Positions 37,870 to 51,029 are shown, numbered from the stretch's first letter. The stretch is 64,000 nt of DNA from Rhyzopertha dominica (GCA_025024175.1 QCXZ01000137.1:75206680-75270679); one strand, 5' to 3'. The notes: generated by a model from the letters alone, not told the origin. Translations and numbers: made by a program.

Positions 37870-38344
37870 TCTTTATCGATTAATGACTGATCTAATTCTG
37901 GTGAATCATACCTTTCAGCTCGAGCAGAATTTTTTATTACAAGATAGAAGATACAATCTATTAAACATTAAACAAATTTATTTCCTGTGATATCGCAAAT
38001 ACGCCATAACTTCATTTTCTCGATACAGTATGTGGTCATGGATTCATTTGGCTGTTTTCGCCTCTTAATATAGGAGCAAAGTCATTATTTTGTGGATACG
38101 TTTTCCGAATTATAACTTTCCACTCTTCCTATGTGTAATTATAGTTTGACAAGATATGGTAGCAACTTTTGACCATGCCCGTCAACCCCGATTGCATATG
38201 ATAAATTGTTGGTACATCATTCCAGCTATTAATTTGTTTTAATTTTTCTATTTTCTCAATCCATTTACTTGCCGACAACGTTTTATTATCAGGGGGGGAA
38301 TTCTGGAATGCAGTCATTTTAACTTCACGCTGCTGAGCTAACAA
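37870..38344 (-). pseudogene. LTR-retrotransposon gag fragment
   Basis: The minus strand has LSASKWIEKIEKLKQINSW, then YHMQSGLTGMVKSCYHIL, followed in another frame by EEWKVIIRKTYPQNNDFAP and KQPNESMTTYCIEKM. This is the Retrotrans_gag pattern (W...IE.L....W, the Y.MQS.L.G.A..WYH block, then W.E.K..L...FP, and a P.E....Y...K segment). The second half is out of frame with the first, and a stop closes it. It is a capsid-domain fragment of an LTR element; no protease, polymerase or LTR is adjacent. Confidence 0.65.
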
Positions 38345-41300
38345 AAAAATTGTCTAGTTAACTCATCCAATTTGCATTCCAGTTGTCTGATTTTTTTAAA
38401 TGTAAAACAAAAAAAAATTGTCAACGTTAATATATTTCGAACCATATTACTAAAATAAGAAAATGACAATGACAATTATATGTCACCCCATCCATAGCTG
38501 GTGGCAATACAAGACAGATGGAGAGCGACGCGGCACCATCAATGGCAGGGATCGGGTATCACAATTGCAACGGTTCACATCGACTTGCAGAACAACAGTT
38601 TTACTTGCTTACACGAAATATCTCCCTTTTCATATAACCAACCCAGATGATTTAAATATGTTCAATAACTCCCACAAACTTCAGCCCCAACCTGAATTTC
38701 GGAATTCAGACGTACCACCGGGGCATTAAAAACAAGCCGTTGCAGCGTTCGCCACCGCCCGTGGCAACCCTTTATTAATGCCCCTGATCCCGAGGGGTTC
38801 CTCCGAATCGTATTTTCCAAATGTTTATACAGCAATGCGTCCGGCAGTAAACGTTTAGCGGCACGTAAGAAGATGAACTTTTTACGCCCTCACCGTTCCT
38901 CAGAGAAGACTGTAAAAAACGAACGGCTGCTCAACGACAATACCTTCCCTCCGTTTTCGATAACGGCACCAGAGCTCCGAACACGTCTCATGCAGATGAC
39001 AAAAACGTCTGGGCGTCGAAAGCGCCATCTCCGGTAACGTGCAGTGACCTTATACTTCACGAGGTGTTTGTTCATATTGATTGAAGGCAACACATGGGAG
39101 CGAAGTTTGAATCACTTAGATCATCGATCAGCTGCTGAGATGAAAAAAGGGTTGAAGTTGAAGATAGCTTTACTTAACTACTTTTAATTCTTCCTGCTAT
39201 TAACGTTTCGAGGATACCTCCTGTAAATGTTAGCAGAAGATTGTCACAAATAATTTATACCGCCTATGCCATAGAAAGTGCAGGTTTACCAGAATTTTTC
39301 GTTTTTCGTTGTTTTTCATTTTTAACCAAAATGCGTTTTAGATGGCTTAATATGTCAGCAATTGGCATTGGTAAAATATGGTTTCGATAAAATAGCCTAA
39401 AATTTAAACACGAACCAATAAGTCAACGCTTACAATTAACGATACTAAGTAGGTTCTTTCCTTTCAATACAATAAGTGATTCAATTTTTAATATACAAGA
39501 AATCATGTGGTATTTTCAATTACAAAACACTTAAATGGATCTACAGTTATGATATTTTTGTGTACTCCATGGAAAACAGATATCTGAATCCTCAGAAATC
39601 AGTAAAAAAAAAAGACTTTTCTGATCAGCAACCAATACTTTTATAGTTAGTTACACTTTTCTGATTAGCAAACTGTTTATTTTTAAAAACGTTAAACGTA
39701 AATTTATTGCTTTATATAAAGACGATCTGACTAAATTCCTTTTGTCTTGCCAGAGAAATGTCATCGGTCCACCATTTTTGTGCGCTACGTCAAAGTTTTG
39801 AATCACAACAAACCGAGTTGGCATAATGTGTGTAATGGAGTTTAGTGTTGGCTGCAACTTTCTAGCTTAAAAAAAAACAATGCAGTGTATGTTTGAGTAG
39901 TTTAATCTCCTTGGCTTTACTTAGCAAGTATTAAAAACCTGTAGTCCTTTAGAAGATTCGCTAACAATTTGCCGATGTTTTGTGGGGGTGAGTCNATAGT
40001 ATATCACGTATTACAAAAAGGTAAGTATTATAGAAGCAGANAAGGAAANAAAAATTATTATTGAACTGCAAAAGAATTGTACAGATGTATACTGCTCACG
40101 CAATGGGCAAATACCATGACTAGCTGTAGGAGTGGGCTGGGTTCAAATTTCATAGCTAATTTCAAAATTAAGGCGCCAGATATTTTTAAGCCCAACAAAG
40201 TTATCCGATAAATCGCTGACAAAAAATTATCAGAATGACAGTGGCAGTAGGTTTGCGGAAATACAAAAAAACCTATTACTTAGCGTTTATTACAGAAGTA
40301 AAAATTAGTGACACACCTTGATTGAAATTAAATTTGAATGAATTTTTAGAATTTAAATTTATTAGATATAAAGCCAGATGTACTAAATCAAGTGAATCCC
40401 AGTGTTTACTGCAATTTCCAAACATATGAGTGCGCATTCATATTTACAATCGTTGGAAAACCAATAGCATAAGGCTTCGAAATAAAGTTAAAGTGTTATG
40501 AATTAGTACAAACGCCACAAAGATATATATCAAATGCAATATAAACTATACAAGAAAACTGCGTTATAAGGAATCATGAGGAAATACAAAATAATCAGGT
40601 AAGTCATGAATCAATCGATATTCTTTTACAAATAACTTGACCGGTAACTAAAAGGTACGTATTATCTTAAAATATAAGAACGCAATGCTACAAAAACGAA
40701 ATGAATTCTCGATTTGGCGTGATCTCCACTATGGCAGTCAATACAAAATAGAGATACACACAAAAGTCTTAGAGTCACTTCAAATGAACGATGTGAGGTA
40801 AGTAAGACGACACAACGAAAATTTTGTACTTAGCGTCAGCTGATTGTTATCTAGGAAGACCAAGGGTCTCGAAATATTACTAAATCTCACCCACGAAATC
40901 AAATACCAAAATGTCGACGACAACAATTTGTAGTAAAATATTAAATCCTGCTTCATGCCAGTTGGAATTTTACCGAAATTTATTTTACTACGTCCCCGCT
41001 TTTCAGCGTTCACTCAGGCCCTCAGTTCAACTAGTGTACTGATACTGGTAAAAGAAAGCCACATTTAGCATTACGTACCAATGTAATCAAAATGACAACA
41101 AAAATATATTTGGAAATATGCATCGTTAGTGAAACTTAATCACCTAAAAGACTGTTAACAGAAGAGCTTAAAAAAAGAACATTACGAAATTAAATGACAG
41201 TTACAAATACTAACAATGAGCCTCGTTTAAACTTCTTTTTTTAATGAAGTTTTGGAAGACCATGTAGACAAGGTGGTTTCGATTCCTTTGGTGCTTGATA

Positions 41301-43184
41301 TCTTGAAGTACTGCTGGATTATTAAGCATCGATTTAATAAGTTCCTTTTAATTTCTTGGAGTCGGGTCATAAGAAATGGGAGTGTATGACCCACAAATTG
41401 GAAATATTAAGGACTACAGTCGCGTTACGTTTATCGGCTGAGAGGATGGTTGTTTCTGAATTGGACTTGTAATTTTTAAAAGCAATTTTGTCATACATAC
41501 AAAAGGTGGTTCTTCAAACATCAGCAGCAGTAATAACACAGTATATTATACGATAAACAAAGGAGCGAAGAGGTCACGAAGCGATCGGCTCTATCTGTTA
41601 CAAATTAATATAATTTCCGCAAGTCTGTCAACGTCACAGTTCTAACAAAAGGCTCTTTATTGACAGACGGAATTGCAGACAGGGTGAATGTAAATATTTT
41701 CCCAACTGATCCGCGCCGATTGTGAAATACGCCTCTGACGTAACACATGGGCTTACATTAAACGAACAAACACGGAAAATGTGGTTTTTAGTATTTGAAG
41801 ATCGCTGTATTAGTGCCCACGGTCGCCCCAAGCGGTTTCAAGCTTGAAAGGATGTTTTTTCAGTGCGACCTGTACAGCGCCATTTGTCGAGATGCTTTCT
41901 TTTCGAAACTGGGACAAGTGTAAGTACTTACTTTGTTAAACCGCTTTCAGAGTCCATTCTGGGAGAGCGACGATTGTAAAACACTCCACAGCTCACATCA
42001 GCAGGCGGGACAGCAAGCAGACGGCCTGAAAGATAACAGAAAACTTAATGGTGGTAAAAACTGTACCGTGCAAGCCATTTACTTCAGATCATATACGAAC
42101 GCTGAGCGCTCATAGTAAAAGTGCAGGGATTGTAGTGTATTTTTTTGGTATCCCTAGTTATAATTACATTTTACTCATGGCACTTCTACTCTTATTTAAT
42201 TACAGCAAGGCGTTTAATCAGTAAATGTTATTTCATCATATCAGCTGCGAATGTGGATTTTCCATTTGCTTATATTTATCAGTGGAATGTTAGTTTTTTC
42301 ACTTGTATCAGATTATTTTCCAACTTCTTGTTTTGCTCTTATTGTAACTCTTTTAACTTCTCTGTTGCCACGAATAGTATAACGTTGATATACTTTTGTC
42401 CTGTTCACCTCAGAAATCATACTCGCGCAAGTTCTATACGTGTGCGGTCAAAAACGTGCTTCGAATACTGGATCATGACTTCGTTGACCAGGCATATTTG
42501 TCAATGATGACCGATAATTCGCTTGGTGGCAACTAACTTCTGTTAATATACAGCGCTGTCTGGACTTCGCTGCGAGGAATAATCTAATATACTGCAGGAT
42601 GGGAATACTAATTGCGCGACCACAATCAATACACCTAACTTGGAATGAAGCTCATATCCGCAAGCTGCAAACAGACGGTACAGCGAGGACAGTCTGGTGG
42701 ATTAAGATTAGTTCGATGTTTAAACTAGACAATAAAAGTGTTTCTTACAGGCATTTATTTAATAGGTTATATCGATTGTTTCTGCACCTAATCACTAGCA
42801 CTGTAATTTTAAATATTCACTAATCCTAATAATACATCTATTTCCTGCAAGTCGTACACTAGTGTATTCTGACAATTAGTTCAAATTAATAAAGGCGAAA
42901 GAAACAACAAAAGTTAGTTGGTACATATGAAACGGGACAGTTGATATATTGCATCCATTAGCAATTTTTATTAATGGACAACAGAAAGGTATAGTTAAAT
43001 ACGGTTTGAGAATACAGGACAACTTTGTATTTATTTCTTTATAAAGGTAGTTTTCTTATATTACACCGTTCTGCCACGACATTAAAGTCTTTAAATCCAG
43101 CTTCAAATCAAGTCATCCCCAAATGCTTCTTATATCATTATGACAACGAACATTAGAAACAAAAGCGATCTTTTAGGTTGGATA
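38345..43184. other. Long non-coding stretch with one GC-rich block
   Basis: No gene is supported in 4.8 kb. A GC-richer block spans about 38690-39110 and contains an inverted pair, GGGGCATTAA at 38720-38729 and TTAATGCCCC at 38775-38784. A hydrophobic 120-residue frame at 42145-42507 has no domain and is treated as chance. Several Ns occur at about 39995-40050. Confidence 0.45.
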
Positions 43185-44557
43185 CTTGTAGTAGTGATAA
43201 AACAATCGAAGCAGTTACAAAACTGCTATATTATTACAAGCTCATGCTATCTGAAAAACAACATGGTTTTATAAAAAAAAAGATCTACTTTAACAAACTT
43301 AGCTGTATTTACTCAATTCATTTCTGTGGAGGTTGACAGGGGCGGACAAGTTGATGCCATATATACGGACCTATCGAAGGCATTTGATAAGGTTAACCAC
43401 TCCATTCTTATATCCAAACTGAATCGCTTATTTGGATTTTCTCCAAAATCAACTGATTTGTTAGAATCGTACTTAAGACAAAGACGTGTCTTTGTATCTT
43501 ATAATTTATTTTATTCTTTTTGTTTAATTCCTGAATGTGGTGTTCCTCAGGGTTCTAAGCTGGGTCCGCTTCTCTTTCTACTGTTCATTAATAATATCTT
43601 TGAATCAATATCATCGAGTGCGTTATTGTATGCAGATGACTTAAAGATTAACAGTACTGTCAACTATGAGACGGATGCTAAGGCCTTACAAAATGATTTG
43701 GTAAGGGTCTCTGAGTGGTGCCGTTGTAACGAGCTGGCACTAAATATTAACAAGTGTAAGACTATATCTTTCACCAAAAGAATTTCTCCAATTCTGTATC
43801 AGTACACTGTCGATGAAAACGTCTTAATGCGTGTAGTGACCATTAAAGATCTTGGGGTTATCTTGGATTCCAGGCTGACTTATACTGCAGATATTATAAA
43901 CAGAACTTCGGAGTCTCTCAAGACACTGGGTTTTGTAATCAGAAATTGTAGGTCCTTTACTAAAGTTAAATCTATATCTACGCAGTATATAGCCTCAGTT
44001 CGATCTAGCCTGGAGTACTGTTCCTTAATCTGGGGTCCGACGTATGATGTGCATAAGATTGCTCTAGAAAGGGTTCAGAGACGCTGTTTAAAATTTATAC
44101 ATATGAAAACTTTTGGAACTTATCCTGTGCGAGGCGCCGATCATGCTAGACTCCTGAGCAGTGTTGGCTTTAGAAGTCTAGAGAGCAGAAGGCGCTGTGC
44201 GGCCGTTACGCTTTTGTACAAGATTTGGCATAATCAAACTGATGCGCCTGACCTACTACATACAGTTAATATGGTAGTACCCCGTATGCAGTCGCGGCAA
44301 AGATTTGTCTTTTTTTTGCAACGAGCTCGAACCAACCTATTATACACTTCGCCTGTATATAAAATGTGCCAATGCTTTAACGCCATTTCTTACGTATGTG
44401 ACATAAATTCTTGTACACTGGCGCGTGCTGTAGAAGTAGTGACGAACTTCTACAACTAGTTAAGGTTATTTCTTTTATATGTAATACCTACATTTTTTTG
44501 TCTTTTATATGGATACATCTGTTGGACGAATAAATTTTATTATTATTATTATTATTA
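43185..44557 (+). mobile_element. 5'-truncated LINE with (TTA)n tail
   Basis: The element runs from inside the reverse transcriptase (upstream of the KQHGF motif, one frameshift near 43275) to a 3' tail AATAAATTTTATTATT ending in repeated TTA at about 44557. The endonuclease and 5' end are lost, as is usual for truncated LINE insertions. The same tail style closes the LINEs at 49395 and 62106, suggesting related families. The coding part is described separately. Confidence 0.85.
43326..44459 (+). CDS. LINE ORF2 reverse transcriptase, C-terminal 377 residues
   Basis: An uninterrupted frame holds the core reverse-transcriptase motifs in order: AIYTDLSKAFDKVNH (motif A, catalytic Asp), ECGVPQGSKLGPLLFLLFIN (motif B), SALLYADDLKI (motif C, catalytic Asp pair intact), and IKDLGVILDSRLTY (motif E-like). 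A C-terminal thumb follows with YCSLIWGP and ALERVQRRCLKF. The frame is open upstream of 43326 for a few codons before a frameshift. The listed start is simply where the readable frame begins; it is not a true initiation site. The active site is preserved and there are no stops, which points to a fairly young insertion, although the protein lacks the endonuclease. Confidence 0.85.
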   Translation: MEVDRGGQVDAIYTDLSKAFDKVNHSILISKLNRLFGFSPKSTDLLESYLRQRRVFVSYNLFYSFCLIPECGVPQGSKLGPLLFLLFINNIFESISSSALLYADDLKINSTVNYETDAKALQNDLVRVSEWCRCNELALNINKCKTISFTKRISPILYQYTVDENVLMRVVTIKDLGVILDSRLTYTADIINRTSESLKTLGFVIRNCRSFTKVKSISTQYIASVRSSLEYCSLIWGPTYDVHKIALERVQRRCLKFIHMKTFGTYPVRGADHARLLSSVGFRSLESRRRCAAVTLLYKIWHNQTDAPDLLHTVNMVVPRMQSRQRFVFFLQRARTNLLYTSPVYKMCQCFNAISYVCDINSCTLARAVEVVTNFYN

Positions 44558-47500
44558 CAAGTACTGCCTGCAAGGTCTACACATTCTATGAAACAGTGTT
44601 TAACCATCATCAATGCAAAAAGATGTAATCCCTGCAAAACTCTTTTATAGTGATCCTATCATGTGGGGTTAAGAGGGAGGTAAATACTTCTAAAGGTCTA
44701 TAAAAGCGTGAACAATTTCTTTAGGTTTTTCTTTTAGCTCTACGGACTACGCAAAAATAATAACATTGTTTTACTTACAGCCAAATCCAATGGCTTGTTA
44801 GTAACATATGGGAGGTAACATCGTATACCATCACAAAATGACTAAATCCATTTATTTCCTGCAACTGTATCTGATGTGTTTATGCAAAAATTTATTCAAC
44901 TTGTAGACAGCGGTATACGTTTCACGTGAGTATCAATTTCAATTGGGTAAGCAAAACAAAACAAAAAATTGGCCAAAAGCACATGTGTGACGAAAATTTA
45001 GAATTATTGATCGGCTGTCTAAAAAGCATAAGCTGCTGATCTTTTCGTGGTAAGTGCCTCTTTTGTATGCGCGGCAGGTCCTAAACGATTCGAAAACCTC
45101 TTCATGCTCAAGTCTGAGTTTACTTTGATAAGCGTTTGTCGCCTAATAGACCAGAACGCATACAAAGGGGAGATGACACACTTCATCTACAATTTCTTTT
45201 AACCGCCTTAGGGCAGATATTTCAGAACACAAGGCTGATTAGATGTGACATAGTAGGTCATTCAATCGAAGGGCTTCTGCTAAAGAGAGGGGCTTATGGT
45301 TTATACATGAAGCTTTAAACGATATCTGCACTGCGAATGTATAGTTTGCTGTTTTATATTTAATTAACTAAAGGTACCTTCTTAACTGTGAGCACTGCTA
45401 TTGCCTGGTATGAAACAACTAATATACAAACCTTTATACCATAAAGTATAACAATTAATTGTTATATTACCCGTGACAATAGGGCGCAAAACTGTCGGTA
45501 TATTATCTATTTACACGCAAAAGATAATATATCATTAACGATAAAATATTCTGCCATTTTAGATCATTTTACACGAAATTTGGAACGATGAGTGGCGTTA
45601 CAGGTAAGCTAATGTTATGCCAAATATAGATAGGTCGACGTAGGAATGCCAGATGGCCAGCACTTGTCTTCATTGCATAAATATTTAATACAACCCTCAG
45701 AGTTTTTAGCTAAATGTCCAGCTAAATATATTTGAGATTACCAGTCGTCTACAATACATAACAGAATAGATAATATAGATAATATATAGTTATTTGCTGT
45801 TAATAGAACAAATTAATTAACTTATGTCATGTCAGAATGTCCACCGAAGGTAATTCGTAAACCAATTCTATAAAGCAGTAAGAACAAGAAAAAAAAGTCG
45901 ACAATAGTGTTGCTAATACAGGATTTTAAAGTATTAAAAACTCAAGAATTAATTCATTTAGCTCTTAAGAGCTTACAAAGTTTGTGACTCAATAACTAGT
46001 TATGAACTGTCAGAGACTACTGCTACCTTGGGTTAATAGTACAAGGTGGTATATGTATGACTAATAACATTTTATGAAGGCAAAGGAAAAAACAATATCA
46101 AATTTAATAAAAAAAAACGCAAGATGGTTAGAATGGTATAAAAACGTTTTCGTTTCTGTCGTCAACACCAAGAAGTAACGTTTACTGTAAACAGGCGCCT
46201 TTTTTTGTAGACAAATAATAATTATATATAACAGAGACGTAGGTACATCGTTTGCTTTAAGGCAAAAATGTTAAATGTTTTTAAAGAGAATGAAGCTTAA
46301 TTAATAAGAGCAGTCAAATCCATTCTGTATGTAGCAAAAACCATAACTTTTTCTGTTGCATTAAGATTAGCAATTCTATTTAATTATGATATGAGTTTAT
46401 GGATTTTCAAATAGAAAGAACTTTTTTATTCTTGTGTGCGTACCTTATCCTAATAGAAAATCAGGAACAATACAATACTGGTAGTAATCAATAACCGATA
46501 TTTATGTCTTGCTGGATGTGGTTCTCATTTTGTGCTCTAAGGTGGGTCTTAGCGTTTAGTGTCTACCTGAAAATTCAAAATGTTTCATTAATTGTAATGA
46601 TGTTTGGCAGCCAGGTGCGCTTTACTGAAGAGATGTCGTCCTGTAACTAATTTAACTTCCAAATTAGTCATTTCAAAATTAACCAAAGAAAAACACAAAT
46701 TTTTGAGGGATTTTGTTTTAGTTTTTGCAGAAAAATGATTCAAATGAGCTGAAAAATTACCAGATATTTATGTGTATAAACGCGGTATTTCATGAAAATT
46801 CCAGTTAATCTGAATTTACCAATTGTTCTGATATTCTTTAGTTATCTGCAAAGCCTCCATTTCTATTGTGAGTATTTTTCATTTGGTTTGTTGTGCTCTA
46901 TTTGTAGTTGTTTATTTTTTTATTATTTTATGCCTAGAAGAAATAAAAATCTCGGAAGGCTTGGTATGCGATAAAAAAAGTTTTAATCATATTAAGAAGA
47001 CCGAAACCTATTAGATTAAATAAAAATCTATAGTCTACTACCGTCAACAACTGTACAATATTTCTTTGTCATAAGAATGGGGTTTTTGAAGACGTTATTC
47101 TAACTCTTGCGTTGACAAGAATTGGTCACGTTTTCATTCGATAGATTTCTAATAGTACTCAAACAGAAAAACTCAAATAGGTATACCACTTTGTGCTTTC
47201 TCAGCAAAACCATCTGCTGATGTCGTTTATTTAATTGATTTAATTTTGCTTCTGATTCTAAACTAGCATTGTATGATAGGGAAGCTTTAAAAATAGTAAA
47301 AGATGGCTAACTAACGATAGGTACCATTTATTATTGCCAGAAAAATTGTTAATTATGTCCAGAAGACTGCTTACAGATATGATTAAGGTTCTACTTTCTG
47401 TTGGTCATCTATTGCGACATCTTATCAGCACGTATACTGAAATGTGAACATATCATAACAGTACGGTTGCAGGCGGCGAATATATTCAATCTAGTGAACT

Positions 47501-48529
47501 TTTAATACGCAAAATCAACGAAACGAAGACATGGCTGCAACATCTGCAAATTAAATTTATAAAACTTTTGGAACATACAAACTATGCCCAACTGATCAAC
47601 AATCCACAATAGAGCGAGATAGTCCCGTCAACATCCAACAAAGAAATAATTAACGTACTAGCTTCTTAATTACTCGCGTAATAACACTCCACCCCAATAA
47701 TGAGCTTCATTTCGTTGCAGATGGCATAGCTTAGGGGAGATCAAACAATCCTGTACTCGCAGCAAGGTACGTACAATCCACACATTGAGGTAGTCTGCCA
47801 AAACCCTGTTGCTTGGACACTTCATAGTGCGACAGAAATCTGTCCAAGTGTGCCATATCCGCAAGATAAATAGGTACGGACCGAATGAGCAGCAAAGCAC
47901 GTGCAGATTCAGAGCAAGAAACGTGATATGTATTTGAAAGCCCGAATGGAAGGGAGAAAAGACCCGTGCTTAAAAATGAGTATCATATTGACTAAAAATA
48001 TACGTAGTTGTATGGGCGACAGATGCGGGTTCAAAAGTTGTAACTTCGCTTTCAGGCTAATAAAGTTATGATTGGATAGAAAATTGTCAAAAATTGTAAC
48101 AAAAATAAATAAGACGTGATATACTGATTGTCCGAGACCAAAATTTAAATTTAGCTGATAATAAAAAAAACAGTATTAAAACTAATTACATACAGCCGAA
48201 AAAAATACACACTCCGAGTAGAATATCCAAAACAGGACAACAGGAACACAGAAATTCACAGTAAATATATTTACAAACTCGGTTGACTACGACAATACGG
48301 CTAACGAAAAAGAACCCACTTATTTCTTATCTTAAATTTTGTTTGTCAACTTAAAATATAAAGACAAAAGTTAAACGCCATTCAGTAATCAGCCACTTTT
48401 CAAGTTTGTATCAAAAACTGTAATCTTCAATGAATAGTTCCTTTCACTAAAGCCATGAAGTGAAAAATTGAAAACTTGATATAAAGAGATAAATGCATTT
48501 AGCCACTTGTTTCTTTAATTTTGCTGCAA
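44558..48529. other. Long non-coding stretch, no gene seen
   Basis: About 4 kb of AT-rich DNA with only short frames (for example 45136-45318 and 47670-47900 minus) that lack recognisable domains. No repeat boundary was identified. Confidence 0.45.
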
Positions 48530-49330
48530 TAGTGTTTGGAAGATCGCAAAAGCGTAGAGTGTTTCTAACAGAAATTGAGATTGCTCGGGCCATCACCTTA
48601 TTTCAAGAAGGCCACTCGAGACGACAACTAAGTAAATGTTAGCCGTGCTGCCATAAATAGGTCCTGGATACGTTATCAAATTTATGGTATTGATAGAGGA
48701 CAACCTTACCCGCGTCGTGAAAGGGAGACTTCCGAGCGAGAAGACCGTTTAGTACGGCAGAATTACTGCTACAATGCTCCAAAATCGGCTGCTAGAGACC
48801 ACAGGAACCAGAGCAGAGCAAGGCGGTTGTTTGCCGAAGAACATGTTCAATGGAATTTACAGCAGTGGAGCATCTTTTTGTTCACTGGCAAATCCAGATT
48901 CTATTTGAATCGTTATATAGACTCTACTGTAGAAGAAAGAGTTCCTTTTGGAGGAGGGTCGATTATGATTTGGAGTAGAATAACTTTAAATGGGAACACA
49001 GAACTGGTGGTAATTCGTGAGGGGTCTATGACTGCTCGTAGGTATATTGACGAAGTTTTACAACCACATGTGCTACCATTTGCTGATAATATGGATCCAG
49101 AATTTGTACTGCAGAAATATAATAGTGCAAAATTTTCTCGACACCCATAATATTGAAATTATGGACTGGCCCGCTCGCAGTTCGGACCATAATCCAATTA
49201 AGCACGACTGGGACCTACTTGGGCAACGATTAAAGGAACGCCAGCCAATCCAGAACCTTCAACTCGCTGAAGAAGTTTTCTGGGAAGAATAAGAGCAGCT
49301 GGATCCTAACGTCGTTATTAACTGTAAATT
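48530..49330 (+). pseudogene. Tc1-like transposase relic, all three catalytic acids lost
   Basis: The plus strand starts RSQKRRVFLTEIEIARAITL (first helix-turn-helix) and SRAAINRSW, then jumps after NHRNQSRARRLFAEEHVQW to the catalytic domain; the middle is deleted. FLFTGKSRF replaces the usual TDESRF, so the first Asp is Gly. PFGGGSIMIWSRITL and MTARRYIDEVLQPHVLPF follow. The DNARPH motif reads YNSAKFS. After a frameshift, IMDWPARSSDHNPIKHDWDL has Lys where NPIE has the third catalytic Glu. The element is inactive. No inverted repeats were found. Confidence 0.85.
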
Positions 49331-49394
49331 TTTGCTGTTTTAGTAACGCTTTTAATAGAACGATAGAGCTTTTAGTTGTACATTTTTACATTTT

Positions 49395-50033
49395 TTAATA
49401 ATAATGATAATAATAAATTTATTGGTCATTTACATAGAAAATATTGAACGTAATTATTGTTACATATGTATGAATATAAATGTACAAATTGGACGGACAT
49501 TCAGGATGCGCCGAAAATCGGTCACTCCTGACCTTTCATTCCGCCCAGAAAGAACTAAATTATCCTTTATAATACATTAATTATATAAAACTAAACTAAA
49601 ACTAAATCTTAAAAAATATAATGAATCAGAACAAAAATTAAGCTGATACCATTAAGATTAAGAGAAAACATCCAGCAATACATGAAAACCAAACTACAGC
49701 ATAAAACAAAAACCCTTAAGCGTGATAGAGCCAAACATCACACCCCAAGACAAGGACATTAACTGTACGTACTTTAATTCAGAAAGATTTTTTTATGTGG
49801 AATTTAAATATGTTCAGGGACATCGCCTTAAGATCTCCCTGCCAGCCCTATATGGCGCAAAATTGCTAGTAAAATATCGTGGTCCAAAGTATCGAAAACT
49901 TTAGTGAAATCAATCGATACAAGAGCCGCAAGCTTGCCCTGGTCCACTGCTTGAATAATGTCATCAGAGATGCTAAGCAACGTTGTCAAGCAACTGTAAT
50001 TCTTTCTTTCTTCTCTAAGCAATAGGAGCAAAT
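49395..50033 (-). pseudogene. LINE fragment with reverse-transcriptase motif A and TTA-type tail
   Basis: On the minus strand, NYSCLTTLLSISDDIIQAVD and KLAALVSIDFTKVFDTLDHD show the segment just before and including motif A of a LINE reverse transcriptase (Asp in VSIDF). The frame ends at GLAGRS, with motifs B and C missing. The downstream sequence reads NIFKFHIKKSF and a stop in another frame, which resembles a LINE ORF2 C-terminus, so an internal deletion is likely. The 3' end is an AATAAATTTATTATTATCA tail at about 49395-49425, like the element at 43185. Confidence 0.65.
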
Positions 50034-51029
50034 TATAACAACTTTGTACTTACGTTGTTACAGAACAGTTTAAGATAAATACATAAACCAGAATTGTAAC
50101 AATTAACTGTACCCATAAAAAACTATAAACATTCCTAGAAGTGGCTCAGTTTTCGTTTTGAGCAGTACTAACGACTATGCGAAAATCACTTTGAGACCTA
50201 TTATCGTTCTTTTTTTACATCACAATCTTTCTGGCACTATGGAGTAAATTCCCCACTTTCAAGAGCAAAGTTATCGCGAAGCTGCGATTAGTGTAAAAGG
50301 GCTGAATAATCTCCATTGTACTAAACCCGAGGTGCTGAAAAGGTCTGAAACCTGAAGGGCTGCTCACGTAAGTCATGAACTTAATTATTGACCAGGAGTT
50401 TAAACGATCCAAGTACTAACTCGCGGCGTATGCTCGCGGGAACAGCCGATGAATGTTTTACAACTGACGTCGTATATTCTGAAAGCCTTACAACTTAGTC
50501 GGCGGCCGGCAAAGTAATGGCTCCTGGAGGATTATTCATTTGAAGAAGGCATCCCGGAGTGCGCATTGCACGTTCATGTATATTAATATCGCTTTATAGC
50601 CACCCAAATCGTGAAATACTGAGATTCGGTGTGAAATACGTGCCTTGTATATAGTCCGATTCATTGTGTTGAGATTTATTTTACATTCGCTCAGCGGATG
50701 TTAAGGTTCTTCCGCATACCGTGCTCGGAACACGGTATGGTAACCGGGAGATTGAATGAAGCCGTCGGTATTCGTTTACGGTGCATTTCAGAGCTTTATT
50801 CTGATGCAACTGGCATTGCCCGCTCGCAACGAAAGAAAACGCAAATGAGATTGAGCTTTCGCACGAATAATTATGTTGAATGCAGCTTGCTATGCATGGT
50901 TCTCGACTCAATAAGTTCATATCAAATGCAATGGCGTCACTCTAGACTACTGATAATGTGATAACAATAATCCGTGGCGATGCTAACTCATATTGGGTAA
51001 AAGAAGCGCCGGGCTAGGAGAACATTAAC
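50034..51029. other. Non-coding, partly GC-rich, with one hairpin
   Basis: A GC-richer block at about 50420-50950 has overlapping short frames on both strands but no domain. It contains a hairpin at 50715-50739 with a perfect 9-bp stem (CATACCGTG/CACGGTATG) and a 7-nt loop. The block might be conserved non-coding sequence. Confidence 0.4.

Noticed and set aside
42145..42507. 120-residue hydrophobic frame
   Set aside because: No domain, no membrane-protein pattern beyond AT-driven Phe/Ile/Tyr content, and no splice or promoter context. Most likely chance.
50681..50961. Two overlapping frames on opposite strands
   Set aside because: Both lack domains; the block is better described as GC-rich non-coding with a hairpin.
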